Assembly: GCA_030407315.1 (NCBI GenBank)
Contig: JALQPE010002362.1
Span: forward strand, 16,290 to 80,289
Source: Asparagopsis taxiformis
Lineage: Eukaryota; Rhodophyta; Florideophyceae; Bonnemaisoniales; Bonnemaisoniaceae
Direction of reading: 5' to 3'
DNA length: 64,000 bases
The position numbers and the translations under genes are program-made. The notes beneath the pieces are model-generated. The model was given only the letters and a program-made list of their open reading frames with translations. It ran no database searches and was not told the origin of the DNA. Below are positions 44,428 to 55,483 of this stretch, piece by piece. How positions within the stretch are numbered: the first letter of the stretch is position 1; every line of letters begins with the position of its first letter.

Positions 44428-44984
44428 TGTTGGTGAAAAGAGTGATCAGTGCGACACTCACTGCGCAACTGTCTGCTTACAGAGCCATGACAACATGTCA
44501 ACTCCAAGACAGTGTGAAGGAGACACTAAAATCTCCACGTGGCTGTCTCCTTCGAAGTACGACACAGCGCAAGACAGTGATAACCCTAGAGATAGATCCA
44601 TTGCGGAAGCCAGCGAGCTCGCAACCCAAAAGGGAAGCATCTAGAGACAGTTTCGAGTTCAGTATTTAAGTGGTAGGTGTAGAACACCCTCCAACAACTA
44701 AAGCAAGAAATTAACAACAAGAAAACATCAACCAAACCACACCAATCGCCAAGGCAAATATTAGAGAAAACCTCTAACTCTCCCAAGGGAGAAACACTCC
44801 TGCTTCCAAGGAAGCGACCCCCGCCTTCAAGGAGGCAACCCACCGCCTTCAAGGAGGCACCCATCACTCCCAAGGGAGAATAATTGACCGCAGTGCGTCA
44901 CTGCCTGCAACCGAATTATAGGAAACGTGTCTAACACTTTCTGACACACAACTATCAAAAGAAACAATTCAGAATCCCACATCA
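44428..44984 (+). repeat. 5' LTR of young copia element
   Basis: 557 bp, TG...CA. It contains clustered short near-repeats of the types CTTCCAAGGAAG and CTTCAAGGAGGC (44800-44870). An open frame, identical to the C-terminus of pol, crosses its first 217 bp. Confidence 0.97.
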
Positions 44985-45211
44985 CTTCGAAGTAAGTGGG
45001 TCTGGAAACTCACTGGATAAGGAACGAACACATTCCTGAACCAATACCTCTGCACAAGTGGTTATATAACCCTGCATTCAACTCTGTCGAACTACACACA
45101 TCATCAAGCCTTGGATTCCAAAATGAGTTCAAAACTGTACGCCCCTCCTGCCCCGGGAACCAGAGCGGCTAAATATCTCATGATCAAAGATGTAAACTTT
45201 GTGACCACCCC

Positions 45212-46624
45212 ATGGCGAAATCATGTATTAAGGAACTGGAACTAATCGATCCGGACTCAAAGGTCGTCGATTACGTCATATATGTTATGACAAAGATACT
45301 ACAAGGAGATGCACTACCGGAAGACAGCAAGAACGAACTGTTTAATGATCTCACGGCTGACTTACTGGGAGACGAAGCAGTCTTAGCTGAAAAAAAGCTG
45401 TTTTACATCCTACGCAACGTACTATTAATGGTCGGAGCAGAAGTTCGCAGCGGCAAAGGCAACCCAATCGTCACTGCAGTGCTAGAAACTATATTTCCTG
45501 CAGGCACAGAAGCAAACGCGCATGTTACAGCCAGACAGAAGGCAATATCTGAGCGCCAACGAAACGGAGACGCGTTCTCAATCGATAACGCCCGTGCCCG
45601 AGAGGAATCAAGCCACGAAGCAAACGGAACGAAGGAACCGAATAACTCACCGATGAAGGGCCCTATAACGCGCCAACACACGGCTAATGAAAGTGACGTA
45701 CAGGATTCGTCATCACCACCAGCTAACCTCCCCAATGCTGAAGATATAGTGACCAACATCGAAACACCAGAGAAGAGGAAACCCCGAAAGAATAATTCCC
45801 AAACCCAATCGAGGAAACAGAACTCCCGTGAAACGCTGGATGGCGACAATAGTGACCAATATCCTAGCGAAAGCGAACCGGACGATGAGACTTATGTCCC
45901 TACGGATACCAAAAACTGGAAAGGACGCAGACAAGTCGAGCAGTCCAGATCACAGTCATATGACTTAGCCAGCAACAAAAGTCGCGTTGCGCTAATGGTG
46001 AAGGACAAATGCTTTACCGGAGCACCAGACACTGGAACGGACTTCTATACGATGTCAAAAACATTCGAAGCGGCCTGCATTCAGCAAGAGCTACCACTAG
46101 ATGAAGCTACAGACGTCCTATGGCATTGCTTAGACGGAGACGCCAAGCGATTCTACTTTGAGCACATACAAGGAAAGAGAATGACTCTCACCGAGACATT
46201 TGGCCTCTTAAAAAGCCAGTTCGATACCTTGCATCATCAAAGCCAAGCCCAATCTTATGTCAATAGCATCACCATGCAAGCCATCCGATGCGAAAAAGGA
46301 TGCAACGATATTGAAGCGTTACGAATCGTCCATCAACGGCTGTCTGAAACGTTACCGAAGTGCGGACAGATCTGTCGCAGCGACGAGTACAAAATATTGA
46401 CTCTCGAGCGAATCGTCAAATACGAATCATGGGCAGCGAACGTAATAACTACCCAATCGGCTAACCCAACCTTGCGTACTCGAGCTTCTACACAATGCTT
46501 TGCACCGCCGCAAATTTACACGTTGAGAAATCAGCTACCAGTTCGGCTAACGACGAACAGACCACAGAGGAGAACAAGCAGATTGCAGCAATTCCGATAC
46601 ATTATGGGTCAACATACGGCGTGA
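45212..46624 (+). CDS. copia gag
   Basis: The ATG at 45212 starts a 470-residue frame with an acidic/polar middle and a capsid-like C-terminal half (DTGTDFYTMSKTFEAACIQQ, ALRIVHQRLSETLPKC). An upstream ATG at 45124 (MSSKLYAPPAPGTRAAKY) reads in another frame and would join it after a one-base shift, so the true start is uncertain. Confidence 0.8.
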   Translation: MAKSCIKELELIDPDSKVVDYVIYVMTKILQGDALPEDSKNELFNDLTADLLGDEAVLAEKKLFYILRNVLLMVGAEVRSGKGNPIVTAVLETIFPAGTEANAHVTARQKAISERQRNGDAFSIDNARAREESSHEANGTKEPNNSPMKGPITRQHTANESDVQDSSSPPANLPNAEDIVTNIETPEKRKPRKNNSQTQSRKQNSRETLDGDNSDQYPSESEPDDETYVPTDTKNWKGRRQVEQSRSQSYDLASNKSRVALMVKDKCFTGAPDTGTDFYTMSKTFEAACIQQELPLDEATDVLWHCLDGDAKRFYFEHIQGKRMTLTETFGLLKSQFDTLHHQSQAQSYVNSITMQAIRCEKGCNDIEALRIVHQRLSETLPKCGQICRSDEYKILTLERIVKYESWAANVITTQSANPTLRTRASTQCFAPPQIYTLRNQLPVRLTTNRPQRRTSRLQQFRYIMGQHTA

Positions 46625-46974
46625 ATGACTCACAACACTATGGGAAGAGAAGCGGGGAAGCCAAGAAGATTTTCCATCGACGTGGAAACCGACCCGAAAA
46701 CCGCTCGCAAAATTTCCGGAACAACCGGCGCACTCCAGAGCAGATGGAAACTCGGAAGTCTCGCACCCGTTGTCACTACTGCGGCGAGCTTGGCCATTGG
46801 CGAGAGGAATGCAAGAACAGAGATCGGACATTGGCCGACGTCGTTCGAGCACGCCTAAGCGAAAAGCAGACCTGCAGCCTCTCACAGCCTTCGCTGAAGT
46901 TCTCGGAGAAATTGTACAACACGAGGACGAGTACCACGAATACGTCACCATGTGTTCGCCCGAATCACGCATAG
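46495..46974 (+). CDS. copia nucleocapsid part with zinc knuckle, in a second frame
   Basis: The frame overlaps the end of gag and contains CHYCGELGHWREEC, a perfect CX2CX4HX4C knuckle preceded by basic residues. Because the knuckle belongs to gag, the frame change at about 46540-46620 is either an indel or a recoding site. Confidence 0.75.
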   Translation: MLCTAANLHVEKSATSSANDEQTTEENKQIAAIPIHYGSTYGVNDSQHYGKRSGEAKKIFHRRGNRPENRSQNFRNNRRTPEQMETRKSRTRCHYCGELGHWREECKNRDRTLADVVRARLSEKQTCSLSQPSLKFSEKLYNTRTSTTNTSPCVRPNHA

Positions 46975-47285
46975 AAGAAAGCCAAAATAGTCACGTGGAA
47001 CTCATGAACGACGTATTATACAGCAACGAAGAAGCGGAAGCATGCGCGACAGATATATTCAACCAAATCGCAGCCGATTCTGGGAGTCGACAACATTTTC
47101 AGGATGGGGGAGCTTAAGTGAGGACCCCTCCTCCACAAACAACTGCGATAACACGCATATTGACGACGAAACCGTCAAGACAAACACCTCACAAAGACCC
47201 ACACTCCCCGACAACGGCTTACAACTAAACCAGGAGACTTGCCGACCACCTCCGAAACCGCCACCAAAGGTGAATTCACAATTCG

Positions 47286-50200
47286 ATGAATATTTCAGTC
47301 TACAGCCAAAATTCAAACTCATCTCGCGCTCTATCAACCACTCAGAAAAACAAAAAAACACATCTAGAACACCACGTCCCGACGCCAACTTGGAAATTGA
47401 GACACGACACCGGAAGGAAAGACAACGGGAAATTCCTAGGCGCGCTTATCGACACAGGCGCACAACGCTCAGTCATCGGCGAAGCCCAGGCACTTGCTTA
47501 TTGCAACCAACATGGAATACCCTATCAACCATCAAAGTCATACAACAAATTCCGATTTGTGTCACTTTTGAAAACTTCACTTGGGAAGATCCCCATTCTC
47601 ATAACCACACCAAACGGGTTACTCCGCATGAATGTCGATATTGTCAGAGAAGACATACCACTCCTGATGGGTATCAATTTCATGGATGAAAACGGTTTGC
47701 AATTCCTCTCCGTAAGAAATGAGCTTCAATGCGTACATGACGACTGGACAATGCCCGTCACACGACGCGGTGGACACAGATACCTATGTTGGGAACCGAT
47801 ATCAAGCGTGATGTTCAACAAGGCACAACTATTGAGATTGCATCAACACTTACTACATCCAAGCGTGCAGAAACTTTACAACCTCCTTCAGCGAGCGAAA
47901 CCAGAAGATATGACTCCGAATACCAAGGAAATTCTGCAAGAAATTACGAGTAATTGCGAACAATGCATCAGATTCTCGAACAGACCGATCACATTCCGCG
48001 TTCGTGACGACGAAAAATTGCGCTTTAACCAAGAACTAATGCTGGACATCATGTACCTACCAACGAAAAATGGAAGACAAACACCAGTACTACATATGGT
48101 GGACGCCGCCACCCGCTTCAGCGCTGCATGTATGCTGCACAAAGTCAATGTCTCAGCAGTATGGAACGCCTTCTTAAGGAACTGGTCTACCATGTACGTG
48201 GGATACCCAGAATCCATGTTGACAGACCAGGGATCAGTCTTCGTATCAGCAGAATGGAAGTACGCATGCGAAGTGCAGAACATAGAACTACGCAACACAG
48301 GAACAGAGAGTCATAATTCATTGGGAGCAGGTGAAAAATATCACCACACACTGCGAACAATCTATCTCAAAGTCCAAGCCGACTTCCCATCCGTCGACGA
48401 CGCTACACTATTCGCGATATCAGTGAAGGCGATGAATGATACCGTCGGACCGGAAGGACTCGTCCCGTCACTACTAGTCTTCGGCGCCCTTCCTCGATTA
48501 CCAACCATATCGCCCCGTGACTATCCATCACACAAGGAACGTATGCGCGCCATGATAGTGGCACGAAACGAACACGAGAAGATAGTTGCACGAAACAGAG
48601 TAAGAGTCGGCATATCAAGACGGCCACCACCTTCCGCAAATTACGACATTATGCCAGGCGACTTTGTGTACGTCTACCGCGAACGAATCAAGGCCTGGAC
48701 AGGACCTCACCTTGTCGCAGAAGCGAATGGAAAAGAACTAAGAATACACGTCGGCGATCAAAGGGGGCCGAGACCATTCAATATAGCGCAAGTCAAGCCG
48801 GCACCTATCAGCCGAAGAGATGACACTGCAGCATCCATTGGATACACAAACCACTCCCGTCCGCAATCGAATATCATGCACACTGAAACCTTGCCCGCAG
48901 GAGACCCACGTGAGTACCTGTTCGATGATGCGAAACGCAACGAGCTCCTCGGATTAATTGAGAAAGGCACATTTCGGATTGTACTTAAAGAGGACATGGA
49001 GAAAGAAGGACATAATCTGAACGTTATCCCGTCAAGATTCGTATTAACCATCAAGGAAAACGATGGCATAACAAAGTACAAAGCGAGGTTTGTACTAGGC
49101 GGACACAAGGATCGTGACAAGAACACGATAGTCCACAACTCTACTACGCTCAGAAATTCATCCGTTCGTGTCTTGATGGCACTTGCCACTATAATGGGAT
49201 TCGACATCTGGTCATCAGACTTCACCCAAGCGTACCTTCAGGCTGGCGCGAAATTACAGCGAAAAGTCTTTACCCGACCCAACATCCTCAATTTGGCACA
49301 AAACGAACTACTGCAAGTTATACTACCCCTTTACGGACTCACCGATTCTGGTGACTATTGGCACGAAAAGATTACCAAGTTCCACCTTAATGAACTCCGC
49401 ATGAAACAACTAGCTGGGGATTTCTCATTCTTCTTCCGCAAAGCAGCTAATCGGCTAATCTCAATGTCAGGTGCATATGTTGATGACATCCTCCAAGCAT
49501 CACTCCCCTCTGACAAACCGAAACTACAGAAATTGATGCAAGAAAACTTTGACATCAGGCTGAATGGCGAAAAGGACTTCACATTTACCGGCATACAATG
49601 CAGCACTTCTGACAGTCTGTTGCGAACCATGACACAACGCGACTATATCGGCCGACTAAAACTACTGACGTCAGACACCAACTTCGCTACTTTTCGCTCT
49701 ATGCGACACAAGCTAGCATGGGTAACCAACACGCGTCCGGACATCGCGTGCGCTGTTTCAATGCTGACCCAAGTGACGGAAAGAAACTTTGGCCAGGAAT
49801 CAATTCTCGAAGCGAACAAAATTATCAAACACCTTCAGAAAACTCAAGAGATCTCCCTGAATTATCCTAAGCTCGACATGGAGACGCTTAGAATACTGAT
49901 TTATACGGACTCAAGCTTCAACAACCGCACGGACAATCGCTCTCAACTTGGATATATTATCATTTTTTCTGATGCCTCTAACAAGTGCAGCATTCTACAT
50001 TACGCCTCTATTAAGAGCAAACGTATTGTACGCTCAAGTATGGCTGGAGAAACACTGGCATTTTCGGCGGGATTCGACGCTGGATTCATCCTGAGACAGG
50101 ACATTGAACTCATGACAGGAATGAAAATCCCTATAATAATGTTGACGGACTCAAAATCACTCTTTGACGTGCTAACTCGCGCAAAGTATACAACGGAAAA

Positions 50201-50669
50201 ACGGTTAATGGTTGACATAGCCGCCGCACGAGAAGCCTACAACGATCACGTCATCTCTAACATTGCTCTCATAGATTCCGCCGATAACCCAGCCGACGCC
50301 CTCACCAAAATCGGACACAATTCGGCGCTGCAAAATCTATTACGCACTCATCGCATATCACACCCCATCATCCAGTATGTGATAGAAAACCAGTTGCACG
50401 CGAGCAAATTACAACCAGATCCAGCGCAGTTCGGTCTTCCAAAAGGGGCATGTGTTGGTGAAAAGAGTGATCAGTGCGACACTCACTGCGCAACTGTCTG
50501 CTTACAGAGCCATGACAACATGTCAACTCCAAGACAGTGTGAAGGAGACACTAAAATCTCCACGTGGCTGTCTCCTTCGAAGTACGACACAGCGCAAGAC
50601 AGTGATAACCCTAGAGATAGATCCATTGCGGAAGCCAGCGAGCTCGCAACCCAAAAGGGAAGCATCTAG
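47286..50669 (+). CDS. copia pol: protease, integrase, RT, RNase H
   Basis: An uninterrupted frame of 1127 codons. The first part lies in polyprotein context, so its ATG is not a real start. In order: retropepsin ALIDTGAQRSVIG (about residue 55), integrase zinc LHQHLLHPS and CEQC, catalytic MLDIMYLP, MLTDQGSVF and HNSLGAGEKYHHTLR, RT with DIWSSDFTQAYLQ and AYVDDILQ, and RNase H with YTDSSFNN, MAGETLAF, LTDSKSLFDV and NPADALTKI. All catalytic residues are present. The frame does not stop at the internal/LTR border but runs 72 codons into the 3' LTR. It has every appearance of a functional enzyme set. Confidence 0.95.
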   Translation: MNISVYSQNSNSSRALSTTQKNKKTHLEHHVPTPTWKLRHDTGRKDNGKFLGALIDTGAQRSVIGEAQALAYCNQHGIPYQPSKSYNKFRFVSLLKTSLGKIPILITTPNGLLRMNVDIVREDIPLLMGINFMDENGLQFLSVRNELQCVHDDWTMPVTRRGGHRYLCWEPISSVMFNKAQLLRLHQHLLHPSVQKLYNLLQRAKPEDMTPNTKEILQEITSNCEQCIRFSNRPITFRVRDDEKLRFNQELMLDIMYLPTKNGRQTPVLHMVDAATRFSAACMLHKVNVSAVWNAFLRNWSTMYVGYPESMLTDQGSVFVSAEWKYACEVQNIELRNTGTESHNSLGAGEKYHHTLRTIYLKVQADFPSVDDATLFAISVKAMNDTVGPEGLVPSLLVFGALPRLPTISPRDYPSHKERMRAMIVARNEHEKIVARNRVRVGISRRPPPSANYDIMPGDFVYVYRERIKAWTGPHLVAEANGKELRIHVGDQRGPRPFNIAQVKPAPISRRDDTAASIGYTNHSRPQSNIMHTETLPAGDPREYLFDDAKRNELLGLIEKGTFRIVLKEDMEKEGHNLNVIPSRFVLTIKENDGITKYKARFVLGGHKDRDKNTIVHNSTTLRNSSVRVLMALATIMGFDIWSSDFTQAYLQAGAKLQRKVFTRPNILNLAQNELLQVILPLYGLTDSGDYWHEKITKFHLNELRMKQLAGDFSFFFRKAANRLISMSGAYVDDILQASLPSDKPKLQKLMQENFDIRLNGEKDFTFTGIQCSTSDSLLRTMTQRDYIGRLKLLTSDTNFATFRSMRHKLAWVTNTRPDIACAVSMLTQVTERNFGQESILEANKIIKHLQKTQEISLNYPKLDMETLRILIYTDSSFNNRTDNRSQLGYIIIFSDASNKCSILHYASIKSKRIVRSSMAGETLAFSAGFDAGFILRQDIELMTGMKIPIIMLTDSKSLFDVLTRAKYTTEKRLMVDIAAAREAYNDHVISNIALIDSADNPADALTKIGHNSALQNLLRTHRISHPIIQYVIENQLHASKLQPDPAQFGLPKGACVGEKSDQCDTHCATVCLQSHDNMSTPRQCEGDTKISTWLSPSKYDTAQDSDNPRDRSIAEASELATQKGSI

Positions 50670-51010
50670 AGACAGTTTCGAGTTCAGTATTTAAGTGGTA
50701 GGTGTAGAACACCCTCCAACAACTAAAGCAAGAAAATTAACAACAAGAAAACATCAACCAAACCACACCAATCGCCAAGGCAAATATTAGAGAAAACCTC
50801 TAACTCTCCCAAGGGAGAAACACTCCTGCTTCCAAGGAAGCGACCCCCGCCTTCAAGGAGGCAACCCACCGCCTTCAAGGAGGCACCCATCACTCCCAAG
50901 GGAGAATAATTGACCGCAGTGCGTCACTGCCTGCAACCGAATTATAGGAAACGTGTCTAACACTTTCTGACACACAACCATCAAAAGAAACAATTCAGAA
51001 TCCCACATCA
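50453..51010 (+). repeat. 3' LTR of young copia element
   Basis: 558 bp, two differences from the 5' LTR. It encodes the last 72 codons of pol up to a TAG at 50667. Confidence 0.97.
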
Positions 51011-51926
51011 GAAAGAAGCCGCCACACATTGAACGCCATCAATGTTTGTAGTCTAGTACCATGTGGTTGTAAATATCGCGCTGTCGTAGTGCTCGGAACA
51101 GCAATGGTGCTGGTGCAGTCTAGACAGTCGATCCTGTCCAAACAACAATTACTGGATACATTAGGTTATAAGGTTATAAGTATGAATAGAGTGTGCGTAG
51201 CGTATGCGGAACTAAACTAGTTTAGTTTAACAGCGAATGTATCCAACCATGAGTTGATGGAATAGAGTGTGGCATGGAATGGATCACGCAGTCGCAAGTT
51301 TCGCAGTGCGGAACCTGAGAAACGCGTGTAGCGGCATTATGACATCAACACTCAGCGGCCACAACCAGCACATTCAGTCCTGTGACGCAACCAGTGCGCG
51401 CGCTCAGATATACTCCATGATAAAACAAATTGTCCAAGCACTTCGCCTCGGCACTATTATCGCGTCGCACGTGGTAGTGTAGACGCGACGCGGCGGCTCG
51501 CACGACCAATACAGTGTACACACTGTGACGCTCACTTGCTGCGCACACGCAGAAAATTAGCACCCACTATCATGGGCAACGACAACAATTGCTGTCGAGC
51601 GCTACCGCAGTTGCATCCATCGCGACAACGCTGTGGTGCAAGAAAACTATGTCTCTGGGGAGTGTGTATGCCAACGTGAGCTGTCGTGTGCGATGATGTC
51701 GATTCGACACTCTCCTGATGTTTGGTAGTGTATGGTTTGATCTCAGTATCTCAGAGTTTTCATATTTTCACAATCGCTTTGGCTTGGAATCGAACTGTCG
51801 ACCTGAGGGAACAGTTCGCGTCGTCTCAATCGTCGTACACAACGATCGCCACCGCTTCTCGTCTATCGTGGTGCGCCCATCATGTTCCGACCACCTGCAC
51901 GCCAGTCATTTAGTGAACAGTAGTAT
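51011..51926. other. intergenic, nothing recognised
   Basis: Flank between copia element B and the TOR fragment. No gene or repeat is supported. Confidence 0.45.
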
Positions 51927-53306
51927 GTGATCCAGAGCAAACAGAGACCGCGCAAGCTGTTTATCATGGGTAGTGATGGCTACATGTATAACATCCTTCT
52001 GAAAAGCCACGAGGATTTACGAAAAGATGAAAGGGTAATGCAAGTATTTGGCCTTGTCAACAAATTGTTCGAGAAGAGTGAACAGAAAGCAATCCTGAGT
52101 GGAGTTGACATCAAAAGGTACGCTGTATTTGCTCTCTCGGCAAATGCTGGCCTCATTGAATGGGTGCCGGACTGCGACACAATGCATTCACTTGTCAAAG
52201 AACACCGTGAAACGTGTAAGATCATGCCAAATGTTGAACACAAAGTGATGCTCCGAATAGCTCCAGAGCCAGATCGCCTCCCGATGCTGCACCAAGTTGA
52301 TTTGTTTGAATTCATGCTGCAAAACACAGAGGGTGGAGATATTGCAAAAGTTCTATGGCTGAAGAGTAGGAACTCGGAAATGTGGCTGGATAGGAGAACG
52401 ACGTACGCGAATTCTCTGGTCTCAACTTCTATGACAGGGTATCTGTTGGGACTTGGTGATCGACATCCATCTAATCTAATGATTGAAAGGTCAACAGGCA
52501 AGATGATGCATATTGACTTTGGTGATTGCTTCGAAGTTGCTATGAAACGTGACTAGTATCCAGGAAAAGTTCAATTCCGCCTTACACGCATTTTAGTGCT
52601 TGTACTGGAACCTTTTGGTGTTGAAGGTTACTTCCGACATACATGTGAAGCAACTATGGGTGTACTGCGGCAGAACACCGCTAAGGAATCTTTGATGTCA
52701 ATGGTGGAGGCGTTTGTATACGATCCTCTCATCCGCTGGAAAATGATCGGAGCAGAGGAGCTTCATCAGATCCAAGACGAAGATTCTACCAACAGATTAG
52801 AGCGACAAAACGTGGCAACAAGTTCTATCTGGACAGGTATGAATTCGAGAACTCTAGCAAATGGTGGAGAGGTTTCAGATATTGTTGCGAGTCTGCGAGA
52901 GACAGGAGGTTAGTCAGCATCACTTTTGCTGCATAATAGAAGTTTCCATGGAAACGCAGCGGTTGAGCTGGAGCCTGGGGCGATTGCAGCGCCACAAACG
53001 GGTGGAAATGTACTGCATGATGATGAAGTCGCTGACCCTGCTGAACTACCAACTCCGAATAGGGAAGCATGAATCGCGCGTGAAAGACTGTTACGTGACA
53101 CAGATCCAACACATCTTCGAATCACGCATGTTTCAAATGAACGTGCTGAGCTCGCCTTTAATCGCTTTTGGGATAAACTGTTGGGGAGGGATTTTGATCC
53201 CAACACTACGCTTCGTGTCAAGGAGCAGGTCGAATTGCTAATCCGTGACGCCAGAAACATTGAAAATTTATGTGCGTTGTTCTTAGGCTAGTGTGCTTTC
53301 TGGTAA
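51927..53306 (+). pseudogene. TOR: TOR kinase C-terminal fragment (PI3K-related kinase and FATC), nonsense-mutated
   Basis: The fragment opens at QSKQRPRKLFIMGSDG, the start of the TOR kinase N-lobe. It continues through GHEDLR-like KSHEDLRKDERVMQVF, the catalytic LGLGDRHPSNLMI and the metal-binding MHIDFGDCFEVA, and ends in a FATC domain, VKEQVELLIRDARNIENLC. TOR is the growth-controlling Ser/Thr kinase of eukaryotes; the rest of this roughly 2,400-residue protein is absent. The whole 1.38-kb stretch stays in one frame but has stops at 52554 (TAG), 52911 (TAG), 53070 (TGA) and 53289 (TAG). The last replaces the invariant Trp of the terminal GWCPFW, here G-stop-CAFW, before the natural TAA at 53304. 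No indel is needed, so this is a decaying copy and not a misassembly. Confidence 0.9.
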
Positions 53307-53462
53307 CTTCTAGTTTAGGGTGAGATGCAGTCCGGTTCAATTGGTCGTACTATGTTGTAGTAGCTTGAGCGTGGAATTGCTAGCTTGTCTCGGAATATGT
53401 TGGTGGATGGAAATGTATAACACTGTAACATATTGTAGGATGGATCCATGTATGAAAAGCAC

Positions 53463-53740
53463 TCAAAACATCATTCGTCTGGATGTTGTCGTACCAAAAC
53501 CAACAACACAAATCTCCGAATCATGTAATTCAACTATTCCACACGCCCCCTCTGCGCCAGAATCTACTATAGACTCGAATGTTACGTGATGTACACCACC
53601 ACCCTCAATATATCCCCCTTCATGATAATGCCCACAGAAATATGCTTTGACTGTGTCCGCATTGCTACGCAACAGGTGGGCAACCTTTGCACTATCTCAA
53701 ATTAAATGTGTCGGCAAGGCCGCGTCCGCTATGATTGGAT
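53463..53740 (-). pseudogene. ADPRM-like metallophosphoesterase C-terminal exon
   Basis: The minus-strand frame reads PIIADAALPTHLI, then a TGA where the family has Trp, then AHLLRSNADTVKAYFCGHYH with EGGYIEGGGVHHVTFES and a C-terminal GFGTTTSRRM. GHxHxGGY is the last metal-binding motif of calcineurin-like phosphoesterases. The order and end match Mn-dependent ADP-ribose/CDP-alcohol diphosphatase. The fragment begins at a plausible acceptor (TTAACAG, 53741-53747). Upstream exons are not found. It is convergent with the TOR fragment, 157 bp apart. Confidence 0.7.
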
Positions 53741-53747
53741 CTGTTAA

Positions 53748-54145
53748 GAAACGCGGTCGAAGTGCAGGGCTCAGGAATTCTTGTATATGACAAGTCTAGA
53801 GTGCGATTAGCGAGTATGTTGTATTTGTGAGGGAGCTGTATGTTGTGATATTCACTAGGCGTATGGACGGATTGGTGGATTGTGTGGCAATGTTTTATGT
53901 TGGACTGACGAGTTAAAAGTCAAGATGGTTTAGTAGAATTAGGAGCAGGAAGGGAGCGTGAAGAAGATTGGGAGATGGAACTGTTCGCACGAATGCGGCA
54001 AGTTGATAGCGCAGTATATAAATTCAACTGCACTTCGAAGTACGATCGTACAGATCGCAAAACATCCCATTCGCTGCAACAGCAAAGAGCGCTTCACATC
54101 AGCTATCAGGCCCTATAGGACTCATCCAACAAGCGTCCCACAACA
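53748..54145. other. intergenic, nothing recognised
   Basis: No domain or repeat seen. Confidence 0.4.
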
Positions 54146-55180
54146 TTGTGCGAGTACTTGCAGCAACAACCACCGTATCAACACCAGCGCATCGAGATTC
54201 CAATCTCACCGACCGTAGTTTCCAAACATTATATCGTCTCTCCATCTCTCGCGCCCCCTCCTCTCCCGATCGTCCCTCCGCAAAACCTCCACCTCCGCAA
54301 GAAAGGCGTCCTCCACACCAAGCGCGACGACGCCCCCGCCTTCGCCATTCATCCACGACAGTCTCCCGCGCTGCCCCACTACCACCTCGCTAGGCACGCT
54401 GCTCATGCTCGCCTATCTCGGCACTGTTTCATTCGCACACTCGAGCTGAATCCTGGTCGCGACGAAAGTCTGGACATGCTGGATGCGGTGGTGGTGGGAA
54501 CGACGACCGCGCTGGGCGAGGGCACGATTCGAGACAGTCCTATCATCTGCACACGTCCGTTCTGGACCTCTGAACTGGAGTATCTCACACTATCCATCCT
54601 CGTATCACTGGCAACTTTCACATTCTGACCGCGCCAATACGACGCCAACGCGGCGCCGTTTGTCGCCGCTGATGCGCTGGGCGTCGGCTCGCAGAACAGA
54701 CTCCGCGAGATTTTGGGGCCTGTCTAGCTTGCAAATAAGTTGAACCACCATGCGCATTACGCAAGGCCGCACGGTCGAGATGAGCGGGAAGATTGGCCTA
54801 GGCCAATCAGCAGCTGCAAATCGGCCAGCATGAACAGGGAAGCCTGCTGAACGAAATGTATATTTTGGGTGCAAAAGCTGCATCTCGTCGCGTCGAAGCT
54901 GGAGCAAGACCGCCGACATGGCATGAAAAATACACATTTGGTCGTCACCGAGGACTCGACTGAGGACGAGACTCATTGAGTTGCGCAGCGACGATTGCAC
55001 ATGTGCCATCACAAAGGCGCATACGCGCACGAAGAAATGGAGCGCACAGGAGTGTTGCCGGGGGAGCGCGAGCGCACAAAGCGGGATTTGAAACGCATCA
55101 GTGTGTTGTGCGCCATCGGTGAATATCAATCAATTAGTTTGAAAGCGACGATAAAGCATAGTGGCAGCGAATAGAAGCGC
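54146..55180 (+). pseudogene. unidentified host-gene remnant
   Basis: A plus-strand frame (54146-54628) ends ILVSLATFTF. The same frame after its TGA reads DANAAPFVAADALGVGSQN, and a further frame (about 54890-55170) reads NTHLVVTEDSTEDETH, a TGA, then VAQRRLHMCHHKGAYAHEEM and ERERTKRDLKRISVLC. The composition looks like decayed protein coding with nonsense and frame changes. I do not recognise the protein. Confidence 0.3.
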
Positions 55181-55483
55181 GTGTGGCGTCGCATCGGAGT
55201 CGATCAATTGCACGCATATAGACCATGCAGATTGTGAATAACGAACGGCAGTGAGATAGCGATCGACATGCAATACTTGTATGCCGCAGTCGATTGGCAG
55301 CGACAGACTGTCAGACAACAGCTGTTGAATCTAGATTCGAGCAACGCTGAAGCTTACGTGTAAATTTTAATTTAATCACAATCTGTCATTATTTTCTTCT
55401 CATTGGCTACAATTCAATCAACATCTACTGGGTCAATCAACATCTCATAATTTTCAGATTCTGGTTCCGAAAGTACGTTCTGT

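Larger units (their letters stand above)
44428..51010 (+). mobile_element. young Ty1/copia retrotransposon, TSD GAAAG
   Basis: LTRs at 44428-44984 and 50453-51010 start TGTTGGTG and end CACATCA. The 5-bp target duplication is GAAAG (44423-44427 and 51011-51015). The two LTRs differ by one A in an A run and one T/C change. A purine tract, AAAAGGGG, precedes the 3' LTR. gag, zinc knuckle and a 1127-codon pol follow in order. This is one of the youngest and most complete elements in the window. Confidence 0.97.
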
